Of a stretch of DNA of 64,000 nucleotides, positions 1-7,282 are shown one piece after another. Each line of letters begins with the position of its first letter. Within the stretch, counting starts at the first letter, position 1. This stretch comes from Dyella_A sp035685805 (GTDB taxonomy: Bacteria; Pseudomonadota; Gammaproteobacteria; Xanthomonadales; Rhodanobacteraceae): contig NZ_DASSAB010000026.1 of NCBI RefSeq assembly GCF_035685805.1, forward strand, positions 4,386 to 68,385. The letters run 5' to 3'. The position numbers were made by a program, and so were the translations under genes. The notes beneath the pieces were generated by a model. That model had not been told where the DNA came from, made no database searches, and saw only the letters and a program-made list of their open reading frames with translations.

Positions 1-303
1 AGCTTGGTGTCCATTCCAGTTCTAACTAGCGAATATAAGGGCCGGCAGATCCGGGCATACACAATTGGTTATGCCAAGAGAGTCTGGCGCACCCCATTGC
101 TCTTTCACGAGCTTATCATTGCCACGCCCGGGTAACAATCGGAGATATAAACGGATGGCGAGCCGTAGCCTTGAAGTGGCCGCTTTGGGTCGGAAGCGGT
201 CTTCGACAAGGTGGAATTTCACTCCTTGACTCGCTACTAGGTAACGCGCATCCGCCCGGTAGCCCGAATCACAGCTTTGGAAAGCAGACTCATCGGCATC
301 GTC
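1..303. other. Left edge, no supported gene
   Basis: This stretch is noticeably less GC-rich than the rest of the window. The only reading frame of any length is a 66-codon minus-strand frame that would have to start at a GTG directly abutting its AAGGA box, with no recognisable domain. I see no RNA gene or clear repeat. It belongs with the following YaaC-like gene to a lower-GC accessory patch that stops at about 1687. Confidence 0.5.
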
Positions 304-1404
304 TTAGTTAAGAAGAAGATGGGTAACTAGGGCAGGAAATCGTCTTGTAACATTGTCAAGAAATTGCTCGATCACTGGCAGTAGCATGTCGTCAACAGGC
401 CTGTTGGAAATCGGCTGCCTATAAACACAGGCGGTCCAAATGTGGGGGAAATAGCGAACTAAAGAGCTGAGTCCTAGAAGAGAAGCGAGCATCAGGCTGA
501 ACTCGGAAACTTGGTCGCCGTCGATGCCTTCTACGTAGGCTTGGGTTCCGCCCCAGCCTCCCGCCAAAGGCGCGAAGTGGTCGAAGGGGTCGAATGCGAC
601 TCCAGGCGTATCGCAGCGATAGTGGCTTGCACTGTCTGTCAGAGGTGCGAATTCATGAGTGTCGGGCACAATGTTCTCGAACTGCAATACCGAGTTGTCC
701 CAAGCCTTATCGGCAGCCTTGAGTCGCCATTGGCTCAAGAATGGAACCCTGTTTCTCACTGAAGTGATGACGCCTTGCAGCGATTCGGCACCATCATATA
801 ATTGCGGCACATAGATCCTAACGCCAAATCCGCCTTGACTATAGGTGTCGCTGTCAAATTGGAGATGTTGAGCCTTTGATGGTTTTCCAGTGCATAATTC
901 GTAAACGGATTTCAAGTCAGGAATGCGCGAGAAGCAGTCGCTTAGTGTCAGCTCCAGATTTCCTAGTTTAACGGATGCTGTCGTCGGGATGACCTTCGAT
1001 CGGGCGCTTGTGCCCTCGAAAAACTGAACATGGTTCTGCGATGCCACAACGTCGTTGAACTGCTGAAATAGCCCGAAGCCTTCCGCTTGAATGCAGAATT
1101 CAGCAATTTTTTCGCTGTGCTTCGCGGAGCATCGAAGTCCGTGGGACTGGCGCAAGTCCTCCGGCCTGCATCCTGTAAACGCGATCACAAGTGCCTTTGC
1201 ATATGCGGCGGCACCGTAATAGAGCAGCAGAGGTTTTGTTTCTAATGTCGCGGAAGAAGCCGACTCCCAGAACAGACGACCATGTAGAAGGCACGACGCT
1301 GCGAACGACTTTTGACTGTCGTTAGCGTGGCCGCCCGAGTGTCTTCGAATCCGTTCACCAATTGCCGCACGACCTTCCAAGTAGCGCAAATCGACAGCAG
1401 TCAT
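304..1404 (-). CDS. YaaC-like protein of unknown function
   Basis: A 366-residue soluble protein starting at an ATG (1402-1404). The N-terminal third contains a helical segment with LLLYYGAAAYAKAL, which resembles the conserved 'YY-x-lNL-AKA' signature I associate with the YaaC-like family (first described in Bacillus); no catalytic function is established for that family. There is no signal peptide or convincing membrane segment. Base composition is clearly lower in GC than all genes to its right, with codons such as TTA, ATA and AGA that the neighbours avoid, which suggests horizontal acquisition. It stands alone, with 283 bases to the next gene on the same strand. Family assignment is by eye and moderate; presence as a real gene is more secure than its name. 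Confidence 0.55.
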   Translation of the reverse strand: MTAVDLRYLEGRAAIGERIRRHSGGHANDSQKSFAASCLLHGRLFWESASSATLETKPLLLYYGAAAYAKALVIAFTGCRPEDLRQSHGLRCSAKHSEKIAEFCIQAEGFGLFQQFNDVVASQNHVQFFEGTSARSKVIPTTASVKLGNLELTLSDCFSRIPDLKSVYELCTGKPSKAQHLQFDSDTYSQGGFGVRIYVPQLYDGAESLQGVITSVRNRVPFLSQWRLKAADKAWDNSVLQFENIVPDTHEFAPLTDSASHYRCDTPGVAFDPFDHFAPLAGGWGGTQAYVEGIDGDQVSEFSLMLASLLGLSSLVRYFPHIWTACVYRQPISNRPVDDMLLPVIEQFLDNVTRRFPALVTHLLLN

Positions 1405-1687
1405 CTGGGGCTCTTCATTGTCGTGCGCATTTGCGGAAGTCCGTCTAGATCTGAGCGGATATGCATAGGGCGAACCTTCATAGTGTTTAGCCTTTACTCC
1501 ACCGTGAATGTGGGCCTAGTAAACAGCGTTGGCGGTACGACATTCGACGCCAAGACGAGAACCAGCACAGCTACGTAGTGGTCTTCATTGTATGCCCCTC
1601 CCTTGGTCTAGAACTCTTCTCGTGGTCGCTTTTGGTCAGGTCCGCTATAGGTCAAAAGCGGTCGCTCACTTGCTTGATGACTCAGGA

Positions 1688-3052
1688 TCAAGCGCTCCGC
1701 GCCTTCAAACGCTTGAGTATCTCCTCCCGCGCCTCGCGCAAAATCGAATCGCGATCCAGGCTCGCAACGACGTCCGCCACGGCGCGCTTGGCGCCCTGTT
1801 CGCCCCAGGATTTGCCGGCGATCAGATAGCGCTCGGCGGCGCGGCCGATGAGGACGGTGGCGTACCAGCCGAGGGCGCCTTGGGCGGCGGCGGTGGCGAC
1901 GACGGAGAGGCCGGCGCTGACGCCCTTGAGGGCGGAGGCGACCAGGTGCATGCCCCAGATGGCGGCCATCAGCGCGGCGAGCTGGGCGGAGATGGTGGCG
2001 ACGAGGCGGCCGGATTCGGCGCGGGTGAGCGGCAGGCCGTAGATGCGCGAGAGCTGCACGACCATCGCTGCGTCCAGGCCGGCGGCGGCGAGCAGGTCGG
2101 CGACGGGAATCGGGTTGAGTGCGACCGCCACGCCCTTGGCCAGGCAGTACTGGCGGATCAGCTTGGCTGCCACGGTGCGGCGGGTTTCGGCGATGCGGGC
2201 GCTGACCTGGTCGGTGAGGCGGCCGGCGTAGAGGCCGGCGTTGACGGCGGAGAGGGTCTTGCCCTCGCGCGCGGCGATCGCCAGCAGGCGTTCGCGCAGC
2301 GAGGCCACTTGCGGTGGCAGGGCCTGTTCGTGGATATGTTCGCGCTGGCGCGCGTCCACCTGCACCACGCGCTGCGGTGCCGGGCGTGCGGCCACGGCGA
2401 TCACGTCGTGCGGTTGCACCAGGCCGGCTACGCGCTCGCGCAGATGGTCCAGCAGAGACTCGCGCTCGTCGTCGTGGTAGCGGTCGGCCTTGTTCAGCGC
2501 CAGCAGCATGGGGCGCTGGGTCTGCGCCAGTGTGCGCAGTGCGTCGAGTTCTTCGCGGGTGAGATCGCCGTCGCAGACGAACACCACCAGGTCGCTAATT
2601 TCGGCGACGTCGAAGGCGAGCTTCTCGCGGGCTTCGCCGTCCAGCTCGTTGATGCCGGGGGTGTCGATCAGCACCAGGCCGTCGTTGGCCGCTTCGTCCA
2701 GCGTGGCCTGTTCGGCCTCCACCGTGGTGCCGTGCAAAACGCCGACGGTGAACGCCTCGCGCCCCAGCAGCGCGTTGCCCAGCGCCGACTTGCCGGCGGA
2801 CACGCGGCCGAACACGGCCACGTGCAGCTCGCCGTTCTCCAGCCGCGCCAGCATCGCCTCGATGCGGGCGAAGTCGGCCGCCATCTCGCTGCGCACCGAG
2901 GCGGGCACGGCCGGATCGTCGAGCAGGCCGCGCAGGCTCTCGGCGACGCGGCTGGAGGCATCGCCGGCACGGGGCGTGGGTACCTCGGCGGGCGTCGGCG
3001 CGGCTGGGCGGAACCAGCCACGCAGGCGCCGCCAGAGCGCATCGCGCTCCAT
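1688..3052 (-). CDS. Dynamin-like / YfjP-type GTPase
   Basis: A 454-residue GTP-binding protein. A P-loop GRVSAGKSALGNALLG lies near residue 85, followed by a switch threonine (HGTTVE), the G3 motif DTPG (LIDTPGINEL) and the G4 motif NKAD (LALNKAD). The C-terminal half is hydrophobic and alanine-rich (MAAIWGMHLVASALK region) and probably membrane-associated. Frames extending further upstream only read through the neighbouring YceI gene antisense-in-frame, so I chose the ATG at 3050-3052, which sits 8 bases after the yceI stop and makes this the last gene of the yceI-cytb561-yceI transcription unit. Bacterial dynamin-like proteins typically remodel or stabilise membranes, but the role here is not known. 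A second, related GTPase lies at 7283-8758. Confidence 0.8.
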   Translation of the reverse strand: MERDALWRRLRGWFRPAAPTPAEVPTPRAGDASSRVAESLRGLLDDPAVPASVRSEMAADFARIEAMLARLENGELHVAVFGRVSAGKSALGNALLGREAFTVGVLHGTTVEAEQATLDEAANDGLVLIDTPGINELDGEAREKLAFDVAEISDLVVFVCDGDLTREELDALRTLAQTQRPMLLALNKADRYHDDERESLLDHLRERVAGLVQPHDVIAVAARPAPQRVVQVDARQREHIHEQALPPQVASLRERLLAIAAREGKTLSAVNAGLYAGRLTDQVSARIAETRRTVAAKLIRQYCLAKGVAVALNPIPVADLLAAAGLDAAMVVQLSRIYGLPLTRAESGRLVATISAQLAALMAAIWGMHLVASALKGVSAGLSVVATAAAQGALGWYATVLIGRAAERYLIAGKSWGEQGAKRAVADVVASLDRDSILREAREEILKRLKARSA

Positions 3053-3060
3053 CGCGGCGC

Positions 3061-3624
3061 TTACTTCGCCGTCAGCTGGAGGTGGCCGGTGACCTTCACG
3101 TCGTTGGCGATCACCGAGGTGTCGGCGTAGTCGCCGCCGCCCACGCCGAAGTCCAGCCGCTGCACGGTACCGGCCACGTCCAGCGTGGCGCCGGCGGCTG
3201 TGGGTTTGAAGTCCACCGTGAGGCTCACCGGCTTGGTCACGCCGTGCAGGGTGAGCGTGCCGTCGGCGATGACCTGGTTGCCGCTCTTGTGGAAGCCGGT
3301 GGTGACGTAGTGCGCCTTGGGAAATTTCGCCACGTCGAAGAAGTCGCTGCCGGGCAGGGCGCTGTCGCGGTCGCCATCGCCGGTCCTGGCGCTGGCGAGG
3401 TCCACGGTTACGTCGAACTTCGATGCGTCCAGATGGGCCGGGTCGTAGCTGATCGCCGCGTCGAAGCGCTCGAAGTGGCCGTCGAACGGCGCACCCTGGA
3501 AGCTGCCGCTGAAGCCGAGCGTGCTGCCGGCCGGTTGCATCGCGTAGTCCGTGGCCGAGGCGGCTGCCGGCAGGGCAAGGGCGCACACGAGCAGGGCAAG
3601 GCGATGGATGGCGTGCGTTTTCAT
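3061..3624 (-). CDS. YceI family periplasmic lipid-binding protein
   Basis: 187 residues with a Sec signal peptide (MKTHAIHRLALLVCALALPA then ASA cleavage region). The mature part has the YceI lipocalin-like pattern: an early 'STLGFSGSFQGAPFDGHFERF' type strand pair, a central 'FFDVAKFPKAHYVT' block, and 'GTLTLHGVTKPVSL', which is a family hallmark. YceI proteins bind isoprenoid chains such as polyprenyl-phosphate or ubiquinone precursors in the periplasm. The start overlaps the stop of the upstream cytochrome b561 gene by four bases (ATGA), implying translational coupling. The neighbouring cytochrome and a second YceI gene make a quinone-linked redox role likely, but this is inference. Confidence 0.9.
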   Translation of the reverse strand: MKTHAIHRLALLVCALALPAAASATDYAMQPAGSTLGFSGSFQGAPFDGHFERFDAAISYDPAHLDASKFDVTVDLASARTGDGDRDSALPGSDFFDVAKFPKAHYVTTGFHKSGNQVIADGTLTLHGVTKPVSLTVDFKPTAAGATLDVAGTVQRLDFGVGGGDYADTSVIANDVKVTGHLQLTAK

Positions 3625-4202
3625 GGGGTGTCTCCTTCGGGCGGGGCGACGCGGCGCGGACGGCCAAACGGAAGCATCCGGCGCAGCACGTTGTCGTTGT
3701 CGAACACGTGGTGCTTGAGCGCCGCGCCCACGTGCACCACCAGGATCAGCAGCAGCGCCCAGAACAGCAGCTCGTGCACTTCGTGGACGGTCTTGGCCAG
3801 CGCTTCGTCCTTGCCGGCGATGGCCGGCAGGTTGAACAGCTTGAACCACTGCAGCGGAAAACCGCGCAGCGAGTTGAACCACCAGCCGGACAGCGGTATC
3901 GCCACGATCATCAGGTACAGCACGCCGTGGGTGGCGTGGGCGGCGAGCTGCTGCCAGCGCGGTGCCGGCTCCTCGCGCGGGCGGCGGTCCAGCGCGCGCC
4001 ACATCAGCCGCAGCGCGAACAGCGCCAGCACCGTCAGGCCGATCGACTTGTGCCAGGCGTACACGCTGATCTTGCTCATCGACGGGGCCATGTCGGTCAT
4101 CAGCAGGCCCCACACGCCGTTGATCAGGATCGCCAGCGCCATGGTCCAGTGGAAGAACTTCGCGACACTGCCCCACTGGTGTTCGGTACTGCGCAGGCTC
4201 AT
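3621..4202 (-). CDS. Cytochrome b561
   Basis: A 193-residue membrane protein with four predicted transmembrane helices and the histidines expected of di-haem b561: FFHWTMALAILING in helix 1, YAWHKSIGLTVLALFALR in helix 2, HATHGVLYLMIVAIPLSGWW in helix 3 and LLFWALLLILVVHVGAALKH in helix 4. The family transfers electrons between quinol and periplasmic acceptors such as superoxide. The ATG at 4200-4202 was chosen because it overlaps the stop of the preceding yceI gene (ATGA) and gives the family length; an in-frame extension to 4283 reads arginine-rich shadow sequence. It is sandwiched between two yceI genes, all with four-base overlaps, so the three products are probably made in fixed ratio. 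Confidence 0.92.
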   Translation of the reverse strand: MSLRSTEHQWGSVAKFFHWTMALAILINGVWGLLMTDMAPSMSKISVYAWHKSIGLTVLALFALRLMWRALDRRPREEPAPRWQQLAAHATHGVLYLMIVAIPLSGWWFNSLRGFPLQWFKLFNLPAIAGKDEALAKTVHEVHELLFWALLLILVVHVGAALKHHVFDNDNVLRRMLPFGRPRRVAPPEGDTP

Positions 4203-4840
4203 GGGTGTTCCTTGCCGCTGGGGGTGGCCGGAGCCGGTGTGGCGTCCGCGCCGTCGTCGCGGATCGCCTCGATCTCCAGCCACACCACCACGTCGTCACC
4301 GATGGAGTTGGCGAACGCGGTGATGCCGAAGTCGCGACGGTGCAGCGTGGTGCGGCCGGAGAAACCGGCCACCGTGTGCATGCCGTAGATGGTGGTGGCC
4401 AGCCGGTTGAAGGTGAAGGCGATATCCAGTGGCCGGCTCACGCCGCGCAGGGTGAGCGTGCCGTGCAGCACGCCGTGGCGGTCGCCGGTGCGCTCCACCG
4501 AGGTGCTCGCGAAATGTGCATAGCGATGCCCGGCGCCATCCAGCAGCGCGGGCTTGAGTACGGCGCGATTCCAGTCCGCGTCGCCCATGTCCAGGCTGGT
4601 GAGGTCAATGTCCAGCTCGGTGGACGAGGATGCCCAGTCGTCCGGATCGAACTTGAGCCAGCCGCGGCTCACGTGCAGCCGTCCAAACGGCCGCGAGTAG
4701 CCGTCGTGGGTGATGCTGAAAAGCACCTGGCTGTGCACGGTGTCGTAGCGGTAGTTCTGCAGCGCGGCGTGGGCGGGGACAGCCCACGTCACGGCGGCAA
4801 GCGCGACGGCGACATGGCGAAGTAAGCGGAGCGAGCCCAT
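4199..4840 (-). CDS. YceI family protein (first gene of the operon)
   Basis: 213 residues beginning with a signal peptide (MGSLRLLRHVAVALAAVTWAVPAHA, cleavage after AHA). The mature domain carries the YceI signatures 'YDTVHSQVLFSITHDGYSRPFGR' and 'GTLTLRGVSRPLDIAFTFNR'. It is divergent from the second YceI (3061-3624) and has a longer acidic-proline C-terminal tail. As the promoter-proximal gene it starts about 60 bases downstream of a hairpin (4899-4929) that closes the preceding unit. In other bacteria the yceI/cytochrome b561 pair is a common arrangement; substrate lipid is not determinable from sequence. Confidence 0.88.
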   Translation of the reverse strand: MGSLRLLRHVAVALAAVTWAVPAHAALQNYRYDTVHSQVLFSITHDGYSRPFGRLHVSRGWLKFDPDDWASSSTELDIDLTSLDMGDADWNRAVLKPALLDGAGHRYAHFASTSVERTGDRHGVLHGTLTLRGVSRPLDIAFTFNRLATTIYGMHTVAGFSGRTTLHRRDFGITAFANSIGDDVVVWLEIEAIRDDGADATPAPATPSGKEHP

Positions 4841-4898
4841 CGCCGCAGTCTGGATGATTGTCGATGACGGTTCCAGCGTGCCTCGGCGAACAGATTGT

Positions 4899-4929
4899 CC
4901 TGCCCCGCGGTGGTTGGCCGCAGGGCAGG
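4899..4929 (-). terminator. Hairpin after XRE operon
   Basis: CCTGCCC (4899-4905) with GCGG (4907-4910) can pair with CCGC (4918-4921) and GGGCAGG (4923-4929), a strong GC hairpin with a seven-base loop and a one-base bulge on each side. It lies just past the end of the small membrane protein gene in its direction of transcription and before the yceI operon. The uridine run is weak, so intrinsic termination is probable rather than certain. Confidence 0.45.
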
Positions 4930-4946
4930 AGCCGCGCTGCGCCATG

Positions 4947-5156
4947 CTAGCGGTGGGCGGGCGGCCGCCGGCTCCTGCGGCAGCTCGCCGAAGGCCTTGC
5001 CGTGGCCGTCAGCGCCAGCGCGCAGGACACTCCCACGGCAAGCCCCATGGCCAGCGCGGTCAGCAGGCCGGTGCGGCTGGCGCCGGACACGGCGGCGAAC
5101 ATCAGCGTGAAGCCGGCGATCAGCACGGCAAATATGAAAATGCGCTGTCTTTTCAT
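4947..5156 (-). CDS. Small membrane protein
   Basis: 69 residues with two predicted transmembrane helices (IFIFAVLIAGFTLMFAAVS and LLTALAMGLAVGVSCALAL) and a basic C-terminal tail. A GAGGG box eight bases before the ATG supports translation. It is the third gene of the unit that starts with the XRE regulator at 6060, 27 bases after the larger membrane protein. I do not recognise a named family. Small integral proteins of this sort often accompany XRE-regulator/membrane-protein pairs, but no function can be assigned. Confidence 0.6.
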   Translation of the reverse strand: MKRQRIFIFAVLIAGFTLMFAAVSGASRTGLLTALAMGLAVGVSCALALTATARPSASCRRSRRPPAHR

Positions 5157-5183
5157 GCGGCATGCCCTCGACGGCGGCGGATC

Positions 5184-5843
5184 TCAATGCATGCCGCGTC
5201 GGATCGACAGCGTGGCGCTCACCACCAGGTACACGGCCATCATCACCACCAGGGCGTCCCACAGGCTGGCCGCCGGCAGCAGGCCGAGCTTCTCGCCCGA
5301 TGCCCACAGCAGCAGCGCCGACTGCAGCACCCAGAAGCAGATGATCGAGCCGTCGGCCACCAGGGCGCGCAGGAACTCGTCCGACTGGCGCCAGATGGCG
5401 TAGTTCCAGAACGTCTGCAGGGCGAACAGCCCCACGATCAGCGCCATCGCAGCCATGCGCATGGTGCTGGATGCACCGCCGGGCAGCAGCCCCACCAGCA
5501 CCGGCAGCGCGAGCAGCACGCCGGCGAGCAGCAGCACGACGCTTTGTGTGCGGTAGAAGCGCATCTGCGCCGGCGTGGCAGGACGCGGTTCGGCCGGGTC
5601 GGCCATGCGTCCGGCGATGCGGCGGTTGGAACCGGCCACCAGGATGGCCAGCCCGGTGGCGATCATCCACGCGGCAATCGCCAGGGCGGCCACGTCCGAC
5701 CACGCCAAGTGCAGCCCGGGCGCGCCGTGCTTGACCAGCCGGCCGACGAGATAACCGAACGGCGCACCGACAATCATGCCGGCCACGGCCAGCACGGCAG
5801 TGTTGCGGCGCTTGCGTGACTTGGTAGCGGCTTCGTTATTCAT
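5184..5843 (-). CDS. Multi-pass membrane protein, partner of XRE regulator
   Basis: 219 residues with about six hydrophobic helices: AVLAVAGMIVGAPFGYLVG, DVAALAIAAWMIATGLAILV, SVVLLLAGVLLALPVLVGLL, MAAMALIVGLFALQTFWNYA, IICFWVLQSALLLWA and ALVVMMAVYLVVSATLSI. The N-terminus is highly basic (TKSRKRR). The ATG at 5841-5843 overlaps the end of the regulator gene by eight bases, so the two are translationally coupled. This two-gene design (cytosolic XRE regulator plus polytopic protein) recurs in xanthomonads and actinobacteria without an agreed function; it might be a sensor for envelope state. No catalytic motif visible. Confidence 0.75.
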   Translation of the reverse strand: MNNEAATKSRKRRNTAVLAVAGMIVGAPFGYLVGRLVKHGAPGLHLAWSDVAALAIAAWMIATGLAILVAGSNRRIAGRMADPAEPRPATPAQMRFYRTQSVVLLLAGVLLALPVLVGLLPGGASSTMRMAAMALIVGLFALQTFWNYAIWRQSDEFLRALVADGSIICFWVLQSALLLWASGEKLGLLPAASLWDALVVMMAVYLVVSATLSIRRGMH

Positions 5844-6060
5844 GTTGGGAGGCTCCCGTTGCAGGGGTGAGATCGGGCCGGAAGACGGCCTCGACCGTCT
5901 GTCCGAACACGTCGGCAATCTTGAAAGCGAGCAGCAGGCTGGGATCGTGCTTGCCGGTCTCGATGGCGTTGACCGCCTGGCGCGACACGCCGATGCGGTC
6001 GCCGAGCTCGGCCTGGCTCCAGCCCTGTTCCGCGCGCAGCACGCGCAGCCGGTTTTCCAT
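5836..6060 (-). CDS. XRE-family HTH transcriptional regulator
   Basis: 74 residues that are almost entirely one helix-turn-helix domain: LRAEQGWSQAELGDRIGVSRQAVNAIETGKHDPSL is the classical Cro/C1-type HTH, followed by a short helix ending VFRPDL. Such compact YozG/HipB-sized regulators bind as dimers and often autoregulate. It is the first gene of a three-gene unit with two membrane proteins (5184-5843 and 4947-5156), so it probably controls their expression. DNA target unknown. Confidence 0.9.
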   Translation of the reverse strand: MENRLRVLRAEQGWSQAELGDRIGVSRQAVNAIETGKHDPSLLLAFKIADVFGQTVEAVFRPDLTPATGASQHE

Positions 6061-6138
6061 GGATCGTTTCTCCGCGAGGGGTCGCCGTGACGGCGACCTG
6101 GGGCAGCACCGCGCGAGCGCGGCGCTGCCGCCGTGGGC

Positions 6139-7059
6139 TTACTGCACCCGTTCGACCGTGTAGCCGCGCTGGGTCAGCAGCGCCTGCACGCTGTCCGGCC
6201 CGCCGTTGAGGTGCGCCGCACCTACCGCCACGAAGCTGGTGCCCTGGCCTTTCAGCCGCTGGTCCAGCGCGTCCGCCCAGGCGCGGTTGCGCTGGACGAT
6301 CAGCGTGTCGTAGAGCGCCGGCGACTGCTTGGCCATGTACTGGCTGGTGATGCGGGCGATCGTCGGCACGTCGCCCGCCTGCCAGGCGGTGACCAGCTGG
6401 TCGAGCCGCTTGGCGCCGCCGTCGACGTCGTCCAGCGTGGCGCGCAGCATCGCCACTTCGGTGGCCTGGGGCATGTCGGCGAAGAAGTGCATCTGCTGCT
6501 GCATCGTCTCCAGCCCGCGCACCGGCTTGCCCAGCTCAGCCGACTTGGCCTTGAGCTTGATCTCGACGCCGCTCTTGGGGTCGTAGCCGGCCTGCAGCAG
6601 CGGCAGCGTGGCCAGCGACAGGCTGACCAGCCACGGGCGCATCGGCTCCAGCGCCTTTTCGCCGGCAGCGATGCCGGCAGCCTTGGCCGCCGCGTCCACC
6701 CGGGCGAGGTCGGCAGCATCGACCTTGCCCGACAGCGGGTGCGCCGGATCCAGCCCGAGCGACTGGATCATCGGCTGCAGCTTGGCCGCGTCATCGGCAT
6801 CGGGTACTTCGAGCCAGAGGTCGTCGCTGGCGGCGAGCGCCTTGTCCAGCGCCGGCGTGTCCCACGGCTGCGCGGGGCGCAGCACGTGCACGGTGCCGTA
6901 GAGGTAGATGCTGGCGTGCGGCCCGGTCACCCGCCACAGCGCAGGGTCGGCCGCGGCCACGGTAGAGCACAGCAGGGCGCCCAGCCCCAGCGCGAGGCGC
7001 AGCAGGCGGGTGGAGAAACCGGAACGGCTGGCGCGGGTGGAACCGCTGGCAACGAGCAT
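6139..7059 (-). CDS. TraB/GumN family protein (putative metallo-hydrolase)
   Basis: 306 residues with an N-terminal signal segment (FSTRLLRLALGLGALLCSTVAAA). The mature protein opens with LWRVTGPHASIYLYGTVHVL, the family's first conserved G-x-x-H motif, and closes with FVAVGAAHLNGGPDSVQALL, the second histidine motif; these are the proposed metal ligands of the TraB/PrgY/GumN (Tiki-like) superfamily. GumN in Xanthomonas lies next to the gum cluster, but there is no polysaccharide cluster here. I chose the ATG at 7057-7059 because the 16-residue extension upstream is a cysteine/histidine-rich shadow. It is a single-gene unit. Substrate unknown; a protease role is known only for animal Tiki relatives. 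Confidence 0.85.
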   Translation of the reverse strand: MLVASGSTRASRSGFSTRLLRLALGLGALLCSTVAAADPALWRVTGPHASIYLYGTVHVLRPAQPWDTPALDKALAASDDLWLEVPDADDAAKLQPMIQSLGLDPAHPLSGKVDAADLARVDAAAKAAGIAAGEKALEPMRPWLVSLSLATLPLLQAGYDPKSGVEIKLKAKSAELGKPVRGLETMQQQMHFFADMPQATEVAMLRATLDDVDGGAKRLDQLVTAWQAGDVPTIARITSQYMAKQSPALYDTLIVQRNRAWADALDQRLKGQGTSFVAVGAAHLNGGPDSVQALLTQRGYTVERVQ

Positions 7060-7140
7060 GGCGAGCACTCCGTGGCATGGATGGTGGAAGGCGCAGCGAT
7101 CGCGCAAATGGAAGGTCGACGCGACATTGTGACAAGCAAA

Positions 7141-7183
7141 CCTTACATTTGCCGCGACGCAGGTGTCAAGTAGGCCTTACATT
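7141..7183 (-). promoter_or_regulatory. Direct repeat and -35-like box upstream of gumN-type gene
   Basis: The nine-base sequence CCTTACATT occurs at 7141-7149 and again at 7175-7183 (AATGTAAGG on the minus strand, 34 bases apart). Between them, on the minus strand, is TTGACA (7169-7164). The arrangement is in the intergenic region feeding the TraB/GumN gene (start 7059). It looks like a promoter with a repeated operator, but the -10 box is poor and no known regulator can be named. Confidence 0.35.
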
Positions 7184-7282
7184 GTGTCGTGATGACCTGA
7201 CTTGGCGAGAGGGCGGTCCGACGCCGCGATGCAGGTGCCGTCGTCTCGGCGGCCGGGTTCGCGGGATCGGCCGCGTGCCTGA

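Noticed and set aside
22..222. 66-codon minus-strand reading frame at the left edge
   Set aside because: GTG start abuts its ribosome-binding-like box with no spacing, no recognisable domain, and the frame is short; cannot be supported as a gene.
1529..3130. Long plus-strand reading frame opposite the GTPase gene
   Set aside because: Low-complexity Gly/Ala/His/Arg composition typical of the antisense of a GC-rich gene; the minus-strand frame has clear G motifs.
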